Shown: positions 28,480 through 36,828 of the stretch, one piece after another
Numbering within the stretch: the stretch's first letter is position 1
How the letters are laid out: every line of letters begins with the position of its first letter
Assembly: GCF_000698145.1 (NCBI RefSeq)
Contig: NZ_BAXB01000011.1
Coordinates: 1 to 64,000 of the forward strand
Source: Geomicrobium sp. JCM 19039
GTDB taxonomy: Bacteria; Bacillota; Bacilli; Bacillales; Marinococcaceae
Reading direction: 5' to 3'
DNA: 64,000 nt
Translations under genes and position numbers: made by a program
The notes under the pieces: model-generated
The model's database searches: none
Told to the model about the DNA's origin: nothing
What the model saw: only the letters and a program-made list of their open reading frames with translations

Positions 28480-29091
28480 GTGGAGTATTTTAATGATTGG
28501 ATTACGACGTTGGTTGTTTTTTTGCTCCTAGCCATTATTTTGGAGCTCTTGTTACCAACATCGACAATGAAGCGTTACGCAGATCTCGTGCTTGGGCTGA
28601 TGATGACGGTGTTGATCTTACAACCAGTGTTTGATTTCATTCATACCGATCCATCGGAATGGTTTGATCTTGACAATTTTAACGTTCGTGAAGGGGCAGA
28701 TGAGATGGAAAATAAAATAAATGATCAAAAAAGAGAAATACAAGCCGCTCATGATGCATATATCTCAGAACAAGTAGCTGCTCGTCTAGGCAGTGAAGCA
28801 GAACAGATGCTAAAGGAAGAGTTTCAGCTCTCGTTTAGTGGAATTTCTGTCGATGAAAATTCACATTCTGAGTCGGGAGGGATTAACGTCTTGTTGGTGG
28901 AGGCAGGGGATGAACAAACAAATACGACAGTGGAGCCGGTTAAAGAAGTGGTTGTAAATACAACAGAGTCAAGACAGCAAAGTGATCATCCGGTCTCGCT
29001 GGATGCAGTAAGGGCCCGTCTTGCACAAGTATGGCAAGTGGAAGAGAGCTCCATACAAATTCGTATGGAGGAGGAAGATTCGAATGGCTGA
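28480..29091 (+). CDS. spoIIIAF: SpoIIIAF, channel membrane protein
   Basis: About 203 residues: two N-terminal helices (TTLVVFLLLAIILELLLPTST, DLVLGLMMTVLILQPVF) and a soluble C-terminal region. Two GTG starts are possible (28471, overlapping the spoIIIAE stop, and 28480, better spaced from GAGGTG); I chose the second. The end overlaps the spoIIIAG start. Confidence 0.9.
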   Translation: MEYFNDWITTLVVFLLLAIILELLLPTSTMKRYADLVLGLMMTVLILQPVFDFIHTDPSEWFDLDNFNVREGADEMENKINDQKREIQAAHDAYISEQVAARLGSEAEQMLKEEFQLSFSGISVDENSHSESGGINVLLVEAGDEQTNTTVEPVKEVVVNTTESRQQSDHPVSLDAVRARLAQVWQVEESSIQIRMEEEDSNG

Positions 29092-29737
29092 AAATAAAAA
29101 TCCCTTTAGCAATTTTCTTCCAAAGAGTGACGGCCCTAGACGCTTTCGGTGGTATTATATTGCAGGACTTTTTTTCGTAGGTGTGCTTCTCATGTTACTC
29201 GGGAATATCGGTACAGACGATGATGGCGGTTCAATTGTTGGCGAACAGTCAGAAGAGCCGGTGTTTGTAAATGGTGACCAAGAAAACGAAGAAGAATCAT
29301 CTGTAAGTAACACTTCTTCTGACTTTCAAATGATTGAACAAGCGTATTCAAATCAGTTGGCAGAAACGCTAGAGAAGATTGATGGTTTGTCTAATGTTGA
29401 GGTCGTCGTGAACGTCAAAGAAACAGAAAGCAAAGTGTACGAAAAAGACCGTAGCATACGGCAACAAACAACAGATGAGGCAGATACTGAGGGTGGGAAC
29501 CGGACATTAGATGAGGGTACGCAAGAAGAGACACTCGTGCTCGTTCAGCAGGGGAGTGGTGAGGAACCGCTACTCATCCGTATGGAGAAGCCAGATGTAT
29601 CAGGTGTGCTCGTCGTCGCCAATGGCGTCGAGAGTATGCAAAGAAAAGAATGGGTCATTGAAGCTGTCACTAGAACGTTAGATGTGGATGCACATCGGGT
29701 GTCAGTATTACCAAAACAAATGGGAGAGGATGAGTGA
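29084..29737 (+). CDS. spoIIIAG: SpoIIIAG, ring-forming channel component
   Basis: 217 residues: cytoplasmic leader, one membrane helix (WYYIAGLFFVGVLLMLLG), then a soluble ring-building domain (LAETLEKIDGLSNVEVVVNVKET, VSGVLVVANGVESMQRKEWVIEAVTRTLDVDAHRV split over the C-terminus) of the EscJ/PrgK-like type. ATG at 29084 follows GGAGGAGG. Confidence 0.93.
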   Translation: MAENKNPFSNFLPKSDGPRRFRWYYIAGLFFVGVLLMLLGNIGTDDDGGSIVGEQSEEPVFVNGDQENEEESSVSNTSSDFQMIEQAYSNQLAETLEKIDGLSNVEVVVNVKETESKVYEKDRSIRQQTTDEADTEGGNRTLDEGTQEETLVLVQQGSGEEPLLIRMEKPDVSGVLVVANGVESMQRKEWVIEAVTRTLDVDAHRVSVLPKQMGEDE

Positions 29738-29738
29738 T

Positions 29739-30395
29739 TTGGTTTTGAAAAAGCAAACAGTATGGCTTTTAACAATGTTAAGTTTGGTTGCGGTACTCGG
29801 AGTCTACTTTTTCGGGCCCGATAGCCCAACGACACAAGAAGCTGCGTTAATTAACGATCATGAGTCATTAGAAGACTTTGAAGGGGAACTTTGGGAGCAA
29901 TATTTAGAGGAGAACCCAGATCAAGCGGTTGTCGTTGAAGAATGGAACGGTGAAGTTGAAGGTTCAGATGAGGAGGACCCAGAAGCAGGTGACGGTGAAG
30001 AAAATGAAGAGACCGACAGCGTTGATGTGGCCGCAGGGTTGAGTGGTAGTGAAACGTTCAGCGCACTTAGAATTGAGCGCGAGGAACTAAGAAGTGAAGC
30101 GCGTGAAGAGAACACAAATACGATTGCATCAAGTGATGCATCTGCTGAAGAAAAAAATGAAGCGCATGAGCAAAATGAACAATTAAAAACGTTAACAGAA
30201 AGTGAATCGACACTTGAACAAAGAATTGCATCACAAGGATACGAAGATGTACTCGTTATGACCGATAACGATGAAGTACGCATCTTCGTAAAAACCGAAG
30301 AACTTTCAAAAACGGAGGTTGTGGAAATTAACCGAATTGCTCACGAGCAGATCGGAAACCGAGCAGTAGCCGTTTCTTATCATATTGATGAATAG
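29739..30395 (+). CDS. spoIIIAH: SpoIIIAH, channel ring protein that binds SpoIIQ
   Basis: 218 residues, as in B. subtilis. Membrane anchor KKQTVWLLTMLSLVAVLGVYF, a long acidic linker rich in Glu and Asp (residues 45-95), and a C-terminal YscJ/FliF-like domain (QRIASQGYEDVLVMTDNDEVRIFVK). A TTG at 29739, nine bases after GGGAGAGG, is preferred over the ATG at 29730 that abuts it. Followed by a terminator and then the second repeat copy. Confidence 0.92.
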   Translation: MVLKKQTVWLLTMLSLVAVLGVYFFGPDSPTTQEAALINDHESLEDFEGELWEQYLEENPDQAVVVEEWNGEVEGSDEEDPEAGDGEENEETDSVDVAAGLSGSETFSALRIEREELRSEAREENTNTIASSDASAEEKNEAHEQNEQLKTLTESESTLEQRIASQGYEDVLVMTDNDEVRIFVKTEELSKTEVVEINRIAHEQIGNRAVAVSYHIDE

Positions 30396-30402
30396 CAAGC
30401 GG

Positions 30403-30435
30403 CCCGGTGAAAACATTCACCGGGTTTTCTTTTTG
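30403..30435 (+). terminator. spoIIIA operon terminator
   Basis: Nine-bp stem CCCGGTGAA / TTCACCGGG with a four-base loop, then TTTTCTTTTT. Confidence 0.9.
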
Positions 30436-30625
30436 CGTTTTTCTTATAGGTTAATACTAAAAAAAGCATTGCAAATGCTATAAAGGATGAACGATACATG
30501 TTCTGAGTTTGTCCTGTCTGTGCTTGCTTTCAACTGCAGGCGGATGCTTACACCAAAGAGCATAAGGCTTCACGTTTCTGCCTCCTGGCTATGGTGTGTG
30601 GAAAGAAGTCCAAATGCCCCATATA

Positions 30626-30979
30626 TTCATTAATGTGACAGTTGAGAAAGATAAATCATGATTTTAAACGTGAATGCGCACATAAACGGTGTCAACTGTC
30701 ACAAATCGTGCGATTTGTGACAGTTGCGTGCCGAAAGTGCCCGGTTTGAGGCTGGATTGTCACATACGTGACCGGCCATCACATGCTTGTGCAGTTGGTG
30801 AGCCTCGGTCACGACTTTTTACCCTTCGGCAAACGTTCTTCGTGTTGCCCACCACCCTTGCAGTGACGAACAACGATCGGCAACGAGATGAATTTCAACA
30901 GACAATATGCAAGCAAAGACCCGCAAAGACCCATCTCGGTCATCCGATTCAGTGAAATTATTTCGTTCAACTTATATAG
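30626..30979. repeat. dispersed repeat, copy 2
   Basis: Same orientation and about 94-95% identical to 1-355. Here the palindrome at 30693-30726 is perfect over 34 bases: 16-base arms (CAACTGTCACAAATCG and its reverse complement) around TG. Sequence to the left (30436-30625) has no match inside the window, so 30626 may be the true left edge or the left edge of homology. Differences between copies are scattered and mostly amino-acid changing in every frame, arguing against a coding role. Confidence 0.88.
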
Positions 30980-32067
30980 CTAAAATCTTACCATTGTTCA
31001 TTCTATGGTAAGGTTTCAGCCCATCATCTTGCTCGTTGCTCAGCATGGGTGATGGGGAGGGCGATGCAAAGGAGAATTGGAAGATGTATACAAGTACTTT
31101 TGCTTGTTGAGAATTACAAATTACCTATTATCGGTTCTATAAGGGGTTCATGATTATTTGCAACTTGTTATGTTCCCCCGGATCCGCTCATTTCGGTGAA
31201 AGGGAACTTACAATGTGGTCTGTGTTTTCTGCGCTGCCGAGTTTTAATCGTGAAAAGAAAGAAATGGTTCCAAAGATCATTGAGTGGAATCAAATTCGCT
31301 CAAGTGTGGCCATTTTGCCTCGTTCTACTACCAATCGATCGGCATCTCGTTCCGATCGTCCGTTTATGGAACTAGATTCAGCACGTTAAAGTATATGAAC
31401 GACAATATCGTTCCTAAGCGACGTTCATGTTCTTTCTCTCAACCGTATGAAGATTGACACGCATGCCCTGCCTCGAATCTCGAGGTGAAAATCCAAAAAT
31501 CTGTCGGCCGCCACTGGTCCGACAGATCGTAAGGTGTTAGGTTTCGTCTGAACTACACGCAAGTTTTACGAAATGAGCGCTAAAATCGCTAAAAAGAGCA
31601 AACTTGACTGCAGAAAGTGTAAACCAGCGCACACAATGCGAACGATGCCTTGCCCACTCGGTATAACACAATTGGAGTGTTTCCGCTACGCGAAAGGGAC
31701 ATGAAGACTTGTTTGTCATAAAATACAAATCGTAAGAAATTCCGAAGCAAACTCTACATTCTGGTGTCCAATGAATTTCTCACGCCGAGCATATGGCAAA
31801 TCGTAAATGTTGACGGTCTAATCACTCCCCAACATTATTTTCACAAAAGGTCAAATGCTTTCTGTATACATAGGGTCGTTCACATTACTCGTAAGCCCAT
31901 AGCCTTCAATGATTTCTAAGTTGACATCATTTCATCGACGTTAACAAATGATGTATAATTCAAAAAACAAAGGATCCCAAGCTAAGAGGTGAAATCGCAT
32001 TTTTTACATGATATAATCAACTGATGACAAAACAATGTAATGGAATGAAGTTAGGAGATGTCACTTC
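30980..32067. other. 1.1-kb region without a recognisable gene
   Basis: No recognisable gene between the repeat and 32068. Visible structures are an inverted repeat CTTACCAT / ATGGTAAG near 30988-31013, a CCCATCA / TGATGGG pair near 31019-31056, and a minus-strand terminator-like hairpin at 31499-31527. Short open frames at 31150-31389 (+) and 31537-31728 (-) have no ribosome site or family I recognise. In most bacilli this slot between spoIIIAH and yqhY carries accB and accC; neither the biotinyl motif EAMKM nor a carboxylase signature is seen. Confidence 0.7.
31488..31527 (-). terminator. terminator-like hairpin on the minus strand
   Basis: Nine-bp stem ATCTGTCGG / CCGACAGAT (31499-31507 with 31519-31527), followed on the minus strand by ATTTTTGGATTTT. 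No gene that it would terminate is recognised. Confidence 0.5.
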
Positions 32068-32445
32068 ATGGAATGGAATCATTTAACAGAAGGCGCTAAA
32101 GCCGTATTGGAACAAACGAGAAACCTTAAAAACGACAATATTCAAATCGTAGAGTTTGAAGTGGGTTATCAAGAAGAAGCAACAGAAGAAAATCCGCATC
32201 CTGTATCGATTCAAGAGGAAGATTATGATAGCTTGAAACGCTACACACAAGAAAACGAATACGATGAGAGTTATCATATGGCGAGAAACAAGTCCATCGT
32301 GAAAATTATTCTTTTGGAAAATCGTAAGATTCCCGACAACCTATCTGAATACCCGGTTTTCAGACATTACCGTATGGAGCGGTTACGGGAAGAGCAGTTA
32401 AAAGCTGAGCAAGCTAATGAAGAACAAGCGAACGAACAAGAATAG
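32068..32445 (+). CDS. hypothetical protein upstream of yqhY
   Basis: 125 residues, ATG at 32068 behind TTAGGAG. The N-terminal half is mixed alpha/beta (EGAKAVLEQTRNLKNDNIQIVEFEVGYQEEA), the middle is acidic, and the C-terminal part ends in a charged helix with near-repeats (AEQANEEQANEQE). No membrane segment or signal peptide. I do not recognise a family. It lies 18 bases before yqhY and is probably its operon partner. Confidence 0.7.
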   Translation: MEWNHLTEGAKAVLEQTRNLKNDNIQIVEFEVGYQEEATEENPHPVSIQEEDYDSLKRYTQENEYDESYHMARNKSIVKIILLENRKIPDNLSEYPVFRHYRMERLREEQLKAEQANEEQANEQE

Positions 32446-32463
32446 AATTCAGGAGGGATCACG

Positions 32464-32886
32464 ATGAATGAATATCAATTGTTAGACTTAGAAGAACAAG
32501 AGAACGACCTTGGCCGTGTGGAGATCTCCCCAGAAGTTATTGAAGTTATTGCTGGACTTGCTGCAGCAGAAATTGAAGGTGTTTCTGCACTGCGTGGGAA
32601 CTTTGCAAACGATGTTGCAGAGCGTTTCGGTAAGAAAAATCATGGGAAAGGTGTCAAAGTTGAACTCGGTGAGAACGGGGTTACGATTGAGGTGTCTGTG
32701 GTTGCATATTACGGAGTTTCTGTACCTGAAATTGGAATGCAAGTGCAAAAAAACATTCAACAAGCACTGGAAACGATGACCGCGATCTCCTTGGATGGCA
32801 TTCACGTACATGTTGTTGGTATTCATTTTGAAAAAGAAGAAGAGACGACGTTGGAGCTTGCGAGCGCAGAGCGATTATCTGAATAA
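32464..32886 (+). CDS. yqhY: YqhY, Asp23/Gls24 family protein
   Basis: 140 residues of the Asp23/Gls24 (DUF322) family: GRVEISPEVIEVIAGLAAAEIEGVSALRG, GVKVELGENGVTIEVSVVAYYGVSVPEI and VQKNIQQALETMT are typical. In B. subtilis YqhY is linked to control of acetyl-CoA carboxylase and follows accBC, which are absent from this slot here. ATG at 32464 follows GGAGGGA. Confidence 0.92.
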   Translation: MNEYQLLDLEEQENDLGRVEISPEVIEVIAGLAAAEIEGVSALRGNFANDVAERFGKKNHGKGVKVELGENGVTIEVSVVAYYGVSVPEIGMQVQKNIQQALETMTAISLDGIHVHVVGIHFEKEEETTLELASAERLSE

Positions 32887-32925
32887 GGAGCGCTACAAGC
32901 GCCGTGATAGGAAAAGGAGTTAAGC

Positions 32926-33354
32926 ATGAATCGAAGATGGGCGCGAATTAGGGCAGTACAAGCTCTATTTCAGGTTGAAATGACAGGTGTACATTGGCAA
33001 GAAGCCTTGCAATTTGCTTTAGATGAGCATGAGGAGAGCGACGAATATTTACATCGCGTATTGCCTGGGATTGTTGAACATAAAACGAGCATTGATGCTC
33101 GAATTGAGGAACAGCTGGAGCATTGGACAATGGAAAGATTAAACAATGTCGATGTTGCTGTACTGCGCCTTGCCGTATACGAACTTCTGCACTACGATGA
33201 GATTCCACCTCATGTCACATTAAACGAAGCGATTAATACAGCTAAAGCATTTGGTGAGGATGACGCGGGTAAGTTTGTAAATGGTGTCCTCTCGAATGTG
33301 TTAAAAGGCTACGCCGAGGAAGTGGGAGAAAACAATGACAGCGAGCATCATTGA
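32926..33354 (+). CDS. nusB: NusB, transcription antitermination factor
   Basis: All-helical RNA-binding protein that works with NusE in rRNA antitermination. 142 residues, with ARIRAVQALFQVEMTG, NNVDVAVLRLAVYELLH and the C-terminal LNEAINTAKAFGEDDAGKFVNGVLSNV signature. Overlaps folD by 20 bases. Confidence 0.95.
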   Translation: MNRRWARIRAVQALFQVEMTGVHWQEALQFALDEHEESDEYLHRVLPGIVEHKTSIDARIEEQLEHWTMERLNNVDVAVLRLAVYELLHYDEIPPHVTLNEAINTAKAFGEDDAGKFVNGVLSNVLKGYAEEVGENNDSEHH

Positions 33355-34195
33355 TGGTAAAGAGATTGCCAAAGAGAAGCGTCGCCAAATTGCTATCGAG
33401 GCAAGCCGGTTGAAAGAAACCGGTGTGAATCCTAGCCTTGCAGTCATTCTAATCGGTGATGACCCCGCTTCTCATAGCTATGTAAAAGGTAAGGAAAAGG
33501 CTTGTAGAGAAGCGGGGATCCGTTCCGAAGTAAGGCGAAGAGCGACGACGATTACCGAGTCTGAACTTTTGCAAGAGATTCAAGAACTTAATAACGATCC
33601 GTCCGTTCATGGAATTCTCGTGCAACTTCCGTTGCCTGACCATATTACAGAAACACGGGTAATCAACCAAATTGCACCAGAGAAAGATGTGGATGGCTTT
33701 CATCCGAATAACGTCGGACGCTTAATGTTAGGTGAGGCGGGTTTTACTCCTTGCACCCCTTTGGGGATTATTGAGATGTTAAAAACGACTGGCATAGACA
33801 TTGAAGGTAAACACGCGGTTGTCGTTGGGCGGAGTAATCTCGTCGGTAAACCGCTTAGTCAATTGCTTTTAAATGAAAATGCGACGGTGACGGTATGTCA
33901 TTCAAAAACGAAGGACATGGCGAGTATTACAAGAGAAGCCGATCTGTTGATTGCAGCAGTCGGTAAAGAACATATGCTAGGCCCAGAAGCGATTAAACCA
34001 GGGGCCGTTGTTATTGATGTTGGTGTGAACCGTATGGCGAACGGTAAGCTCACTGGAGATGTACAGTTTGACGAAGTGAAGGACATTGCCGGTTGGATTA
34101 CGCCAGTACCTGGTGGAGTTGGACCGATGACAATTACGATGCTTTTGCATAACACGGTAGAAGCTGCGAGAGGAATGATGGCGAGTGGAAGCTAA
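33335..34195 (+). CDS. folD: FolD, methylenetetrahydrofolate dehydrogenase/cyclohydrolase
   Basis: Bifunctional enzyme interconverting 5,10-methylene-, methenyl- and 10-formyl-tetrahydrofolate, linking with the glycine cleavage system's one-carbon output. 286 residues. SHSYVKGKEKACREAG carries the catalytic Tyr and Lys, GILVQLPLPDHI and PEKDVDGFHPNNVG are substrate motifs, GRSNLVGKPLSQLL is the dinucleotide site, and VPGGVGPMTITMLL closes the fold. Intact. Confidence 0.96.
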   Translation: MTASIIDGKEIAKEKRRQIAIEASRLKETGVNPSLAVILIGDDPASHSYVKGKEKACREAGIRSEVRRRATTITESELLQEIQELNNDPSVHGILVQLPLPDHITETRVINQIAPEKDVDGFHPNNVGRLMLGEAGFTPCTPLGIIEMLKTTGIDIEGKHAVVVGRSNLVGKPLSQLLLNENATVTVCHSKTKDMASITREADLLIAAVGKEHMLGPEAIKPGAVVIDVGVNRMANGKLTGDVQFDEVKDIAGWITPVPGGVGPMTITMLLHNTVEAARGMMASGS

Positions 34196-35562
34196 TCATT
34201 CCTATCTTTCTGTAACACAAGTTACGAAAGAACTGAAAAGAATTATCGAACAGCATGAACAAATGAATCATGTCATGCTTTATGGCGAGATCTCTAATTT
34301 TAAGCATCATAGCCGTGGGCATATGTACTTCACATTAAAAGATGATCGGGCGCGAATTTCAGCAGTCATGTTTGCTGGTAATAATCGCGCCCTCCGTTTT
34401 CATCCAGAAAATGGTATGAAAGTACTCATACAAGGGAATATTTCAGTTTATGAGCCGTATGGGCAATACCAGTTGTACGTACGAAATATGGAACCCGATG
34501 GCTTAGGGCAGTTGTATTTAGCTTATGAACAACTAAAAAAGAAGCTTGAAACCGAAGGTTTATTTGCCAATGAGCGAAAGAAGCCTTTACCGAGCTTTCC
34601 AAAACGAGTTGGCGTAGTCACGTCGCAAACAGGGGCTGTCATTCGAGACATTTACACGACCATCACGAGAAGGTATCCCCAAGCAGCGATTCATCTGTAT
34701 CCAGTTGCTGTACAAGGACCTGAGGCGGTCCCATCGATTGTGAACGCACTCAAACGAGCGGATGTGGCAGGGTTAGACGTCTTAATTGCAGGGCGTGGTG
34801 GCGGTTCAATTGAAGAACTTTGGGCGTTCAATGATGAACAGGTCGTACGAACAACAGCAATGCTTACAACACCGATCATATCAGCGGTTGGCCATGAAAC
34901 AGACGTCACACTTCACGATTTTGTAGCGGATGTTCGAGCTGCCACACCAACTGCTGCAGCTGAACTTGCCGTACCTTCAATGAAAGAGTGGACGGACAAG
35001 CTCATATCCATTCAGAAGCGGCTAACTGTAGCAAGTAAACAACTGCTGCGCCAGCGACAAGTTAAATTAAAACAACTTAGGCAATCGTATGCTTTCAAAT
35101 ATCCTGAACAACTCGTCACACAAAAGGAACAAGAACTTGATCGCAATCTTGAGTATTTGCACCGGTTTATGAAGCGCTACATGGGTGACAAAAAACAATC
35201 ATACGTTGACGTTTCACACCGGCTGGAGCGTATGAACAGGTGTGATGCTCAAAGAAAAACATTCAGATTGCCAACAGCTGAAAGAACGGTTGCAACGTAG
35301 CATGAAAGAGGTATTTCAAAAGCAGTCAACAGCTTTTGACACTCGGCTAAGTAAGCTAGAGATCTTGAACCCACTCAATACGTTACGCAGAGGGTATAAT
35401 GTGGCGTACCAAGGGGAGCAGCTTGTATCCTCTATTAAACATATACAATCGTCTTTACCGCTAACGTTGCATCTTCATGATGGTCAAGTGACGAGTGAGG
35501 TACAAACGGTAAGTGAAAAACAGTCCCTCGCGCTGAAAGGAGAACCGATCGATGACGAATGA
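34185..35562 (+). pseudogene. xseA: XseA, exonuclease VII large subunit (one frameshift)
   Basis: Large subunit of exonuclease VII, which degrades single-stranded DNA. GTG start at 34185 overlaps folD. An OB-fold N-terminal domain (LYGEISNFKHHSRGHMYFTLKD) precedes the catalytic domain (KRVGVVTSQTGAVIRDI, IAGRGGGSIEELWAFND, GHETDVTLHDFVAD). After SHRLERMN near 35237 the frame shifts (+1 or -2) to MLKEKHSDCQQLKERLQR and continues to 35562. Joined about 459 residues. xseB overlaps its stop. Confidence 0.92.
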
Positions 35563-35812
35563 AAAGAATACAGAGCAAGTAGACACCGAAGAGCCTAAAA
35601 GCTTTGAAGAAGCGATGAAATCACTCGAAGAGATTATTGTTAAGCTTGAAGAAGGTGATGTGCCATTGGAGAAAGCGATCGATATGTATCAAGAAGGTAT
35701 GACGCTATCAAAACAATGCCATGACCAGCTGCAAAAAGTCGAGAAGAGAATGGACAAAATTGTGCTTGAGAATGGAGAGACAGAACCGTTCTCCCTTCAT
35801 GAGGAGGGTTAA
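35552..35812 (+). CDS. xseB: XseB, exonuclease VII small subunit
   Basis: 86 residues; small helical subunit, several copies of which bind XseA. Core [33 protein letters not shown] is characteristic. Overlaps xseA by 11 bases and lies two bases before ispA. Confidence 0.95.
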   Translation: MTNEKNTEQVDTEEPKSFEEAMKSLEEIIVKLEEGDVPLEKAIDMYQEGMTLSKQCHDQLQKVEKRMDKIVLENGETEPFSLHEEG

Positions 35813-35814
35813 AT

Positions 35815-36711
35815 TTGCAAACGGAACAAACAATAGAAGATATGATTGAACGCCATGTACCCCCATTGATGAATGTCATTCATTCTCAAATTGAAAGCGC
35901 CTCTTGCCCTGAAAGCATTAAAGAAGCGATGCTCTATTCTTTAAACGCCGGTGGGAAGCGTATTCGTCCGTTGCTTTTAATTATGGCAGCACAAAGCTAT
36001 AAACCTGTAACAAACTCCGCGTATAAATTAGGGGCAGCATTGGAGATGATCCACACATATTCGCTTATCCATGATGATCTGCCGAGCATGGATAACGATG
36101 ATTATCGTCGTGGCAAACCGACCAATCACCGTGTATATGGAGAAGCGTTAGCCATTCTCGCTGGAGACGCTCTTTTAACAGAAAGCTTTCAACTAGTGAG
36201 TGATATTTCTGAAGACGATATGCACCCACGAGACATCGTTCACATTACACGGCGGATGTCAGAATCTGCAGGGATTCGGGGGATGGTCGGTGGTCAGGTA
36301 GCTGATATTGAAGGTGAAGACCGCGCACTTCGTCTCGAAGAGTTAGAATGGATTCATCGTCACAAAACCGGAGCATTACTAGAATTTGCCGTTGAAGCTG
36401 GTGGAATTTTAGGGGGCGCGCCTGAGGGGGACATTGCCGCTTTAAAGATTTATGCGGAGAATTTAGGCCTCGCTTTTCAAATTAAAGACGATATCTTAGA
36501 TGTAGAAGGGGACGCAGAGATTATCGGAAAGCCTGTCGGAAGCGACACAGATAATCAAAAGAGTACGTATCCTAGCTTACTTACATTAAGTGAAGCGAAA
36601 AACAAGTTAGATGCGCATATTCAAACGGCTGCCGATGCACTAAGAACTGTAAGCTGCGATTCATCTGCGCTACTGAGCATCTTGCAGTATGTGGCAAAAC
36701 GAGATCGATAA
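35815..36711 (+). CDS. ispA: IspA/YqiD, farnesyl diphosphate synthase
   Basis: Trans-prenyltransferase that condenses IPP with DMAPP and GPP. 298 residues. GGKRIRPLLL, the first Asp-rich motif in HDDLPSMDNDDYRRG and the second in FQIKDDILD are present. TTG start at 35815 follows GAGGAGGG. Clustered with dxs, so isoprenoid precursor and chain synthesis are adjacent. Confidence 0.95.
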   Translation: MQTEQTIEDMIERHVPPLMNVIHSQIESASCPESIKEAMLYSLNAGGKRIRPLLLIMAAQSYKPVTNSAYKLGAALEMIHTYSLIHDDLPSMDNDDYRRGKPTNHRVYGEALAILAGDALLTESFQLVSDISEDDMHPRDIVHITRRMSESAGIRGMVGGQVADIEGEDRALRLEELEWIHRHKTGALLEFAVEAGGILGGAPEGDIAALKIYAENLGLAFQIKDDILDVEGDAEIIGKPVGSDTDNQKSTYPSLLTLSEAKNKLDAHIQTAADALRTVSCDSSALLSILQYVAKRDR

Positions 36712-36828
36712 TTGTTTTATTGGCTTTTTATCCACATAGAAAGTACAATAAAGATCACACATGGATTTACATCCATCGGAAATACTATGAAAAACACATT
36801 TTTTTTAATGAAAGTGGGGATATCAGGC

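Noticed and set aside
31150-31389. 79-codon plus-strand frame as a gene
   Set aside because: No ribosome site, no recognisable family, and it lies in a region without coding features.
36712-36828. N-terminal extension of Dxs
   Set aside because: No ribosome site at the upstream ATG codons, and the family starts at the MDLEAIQDP methionine.
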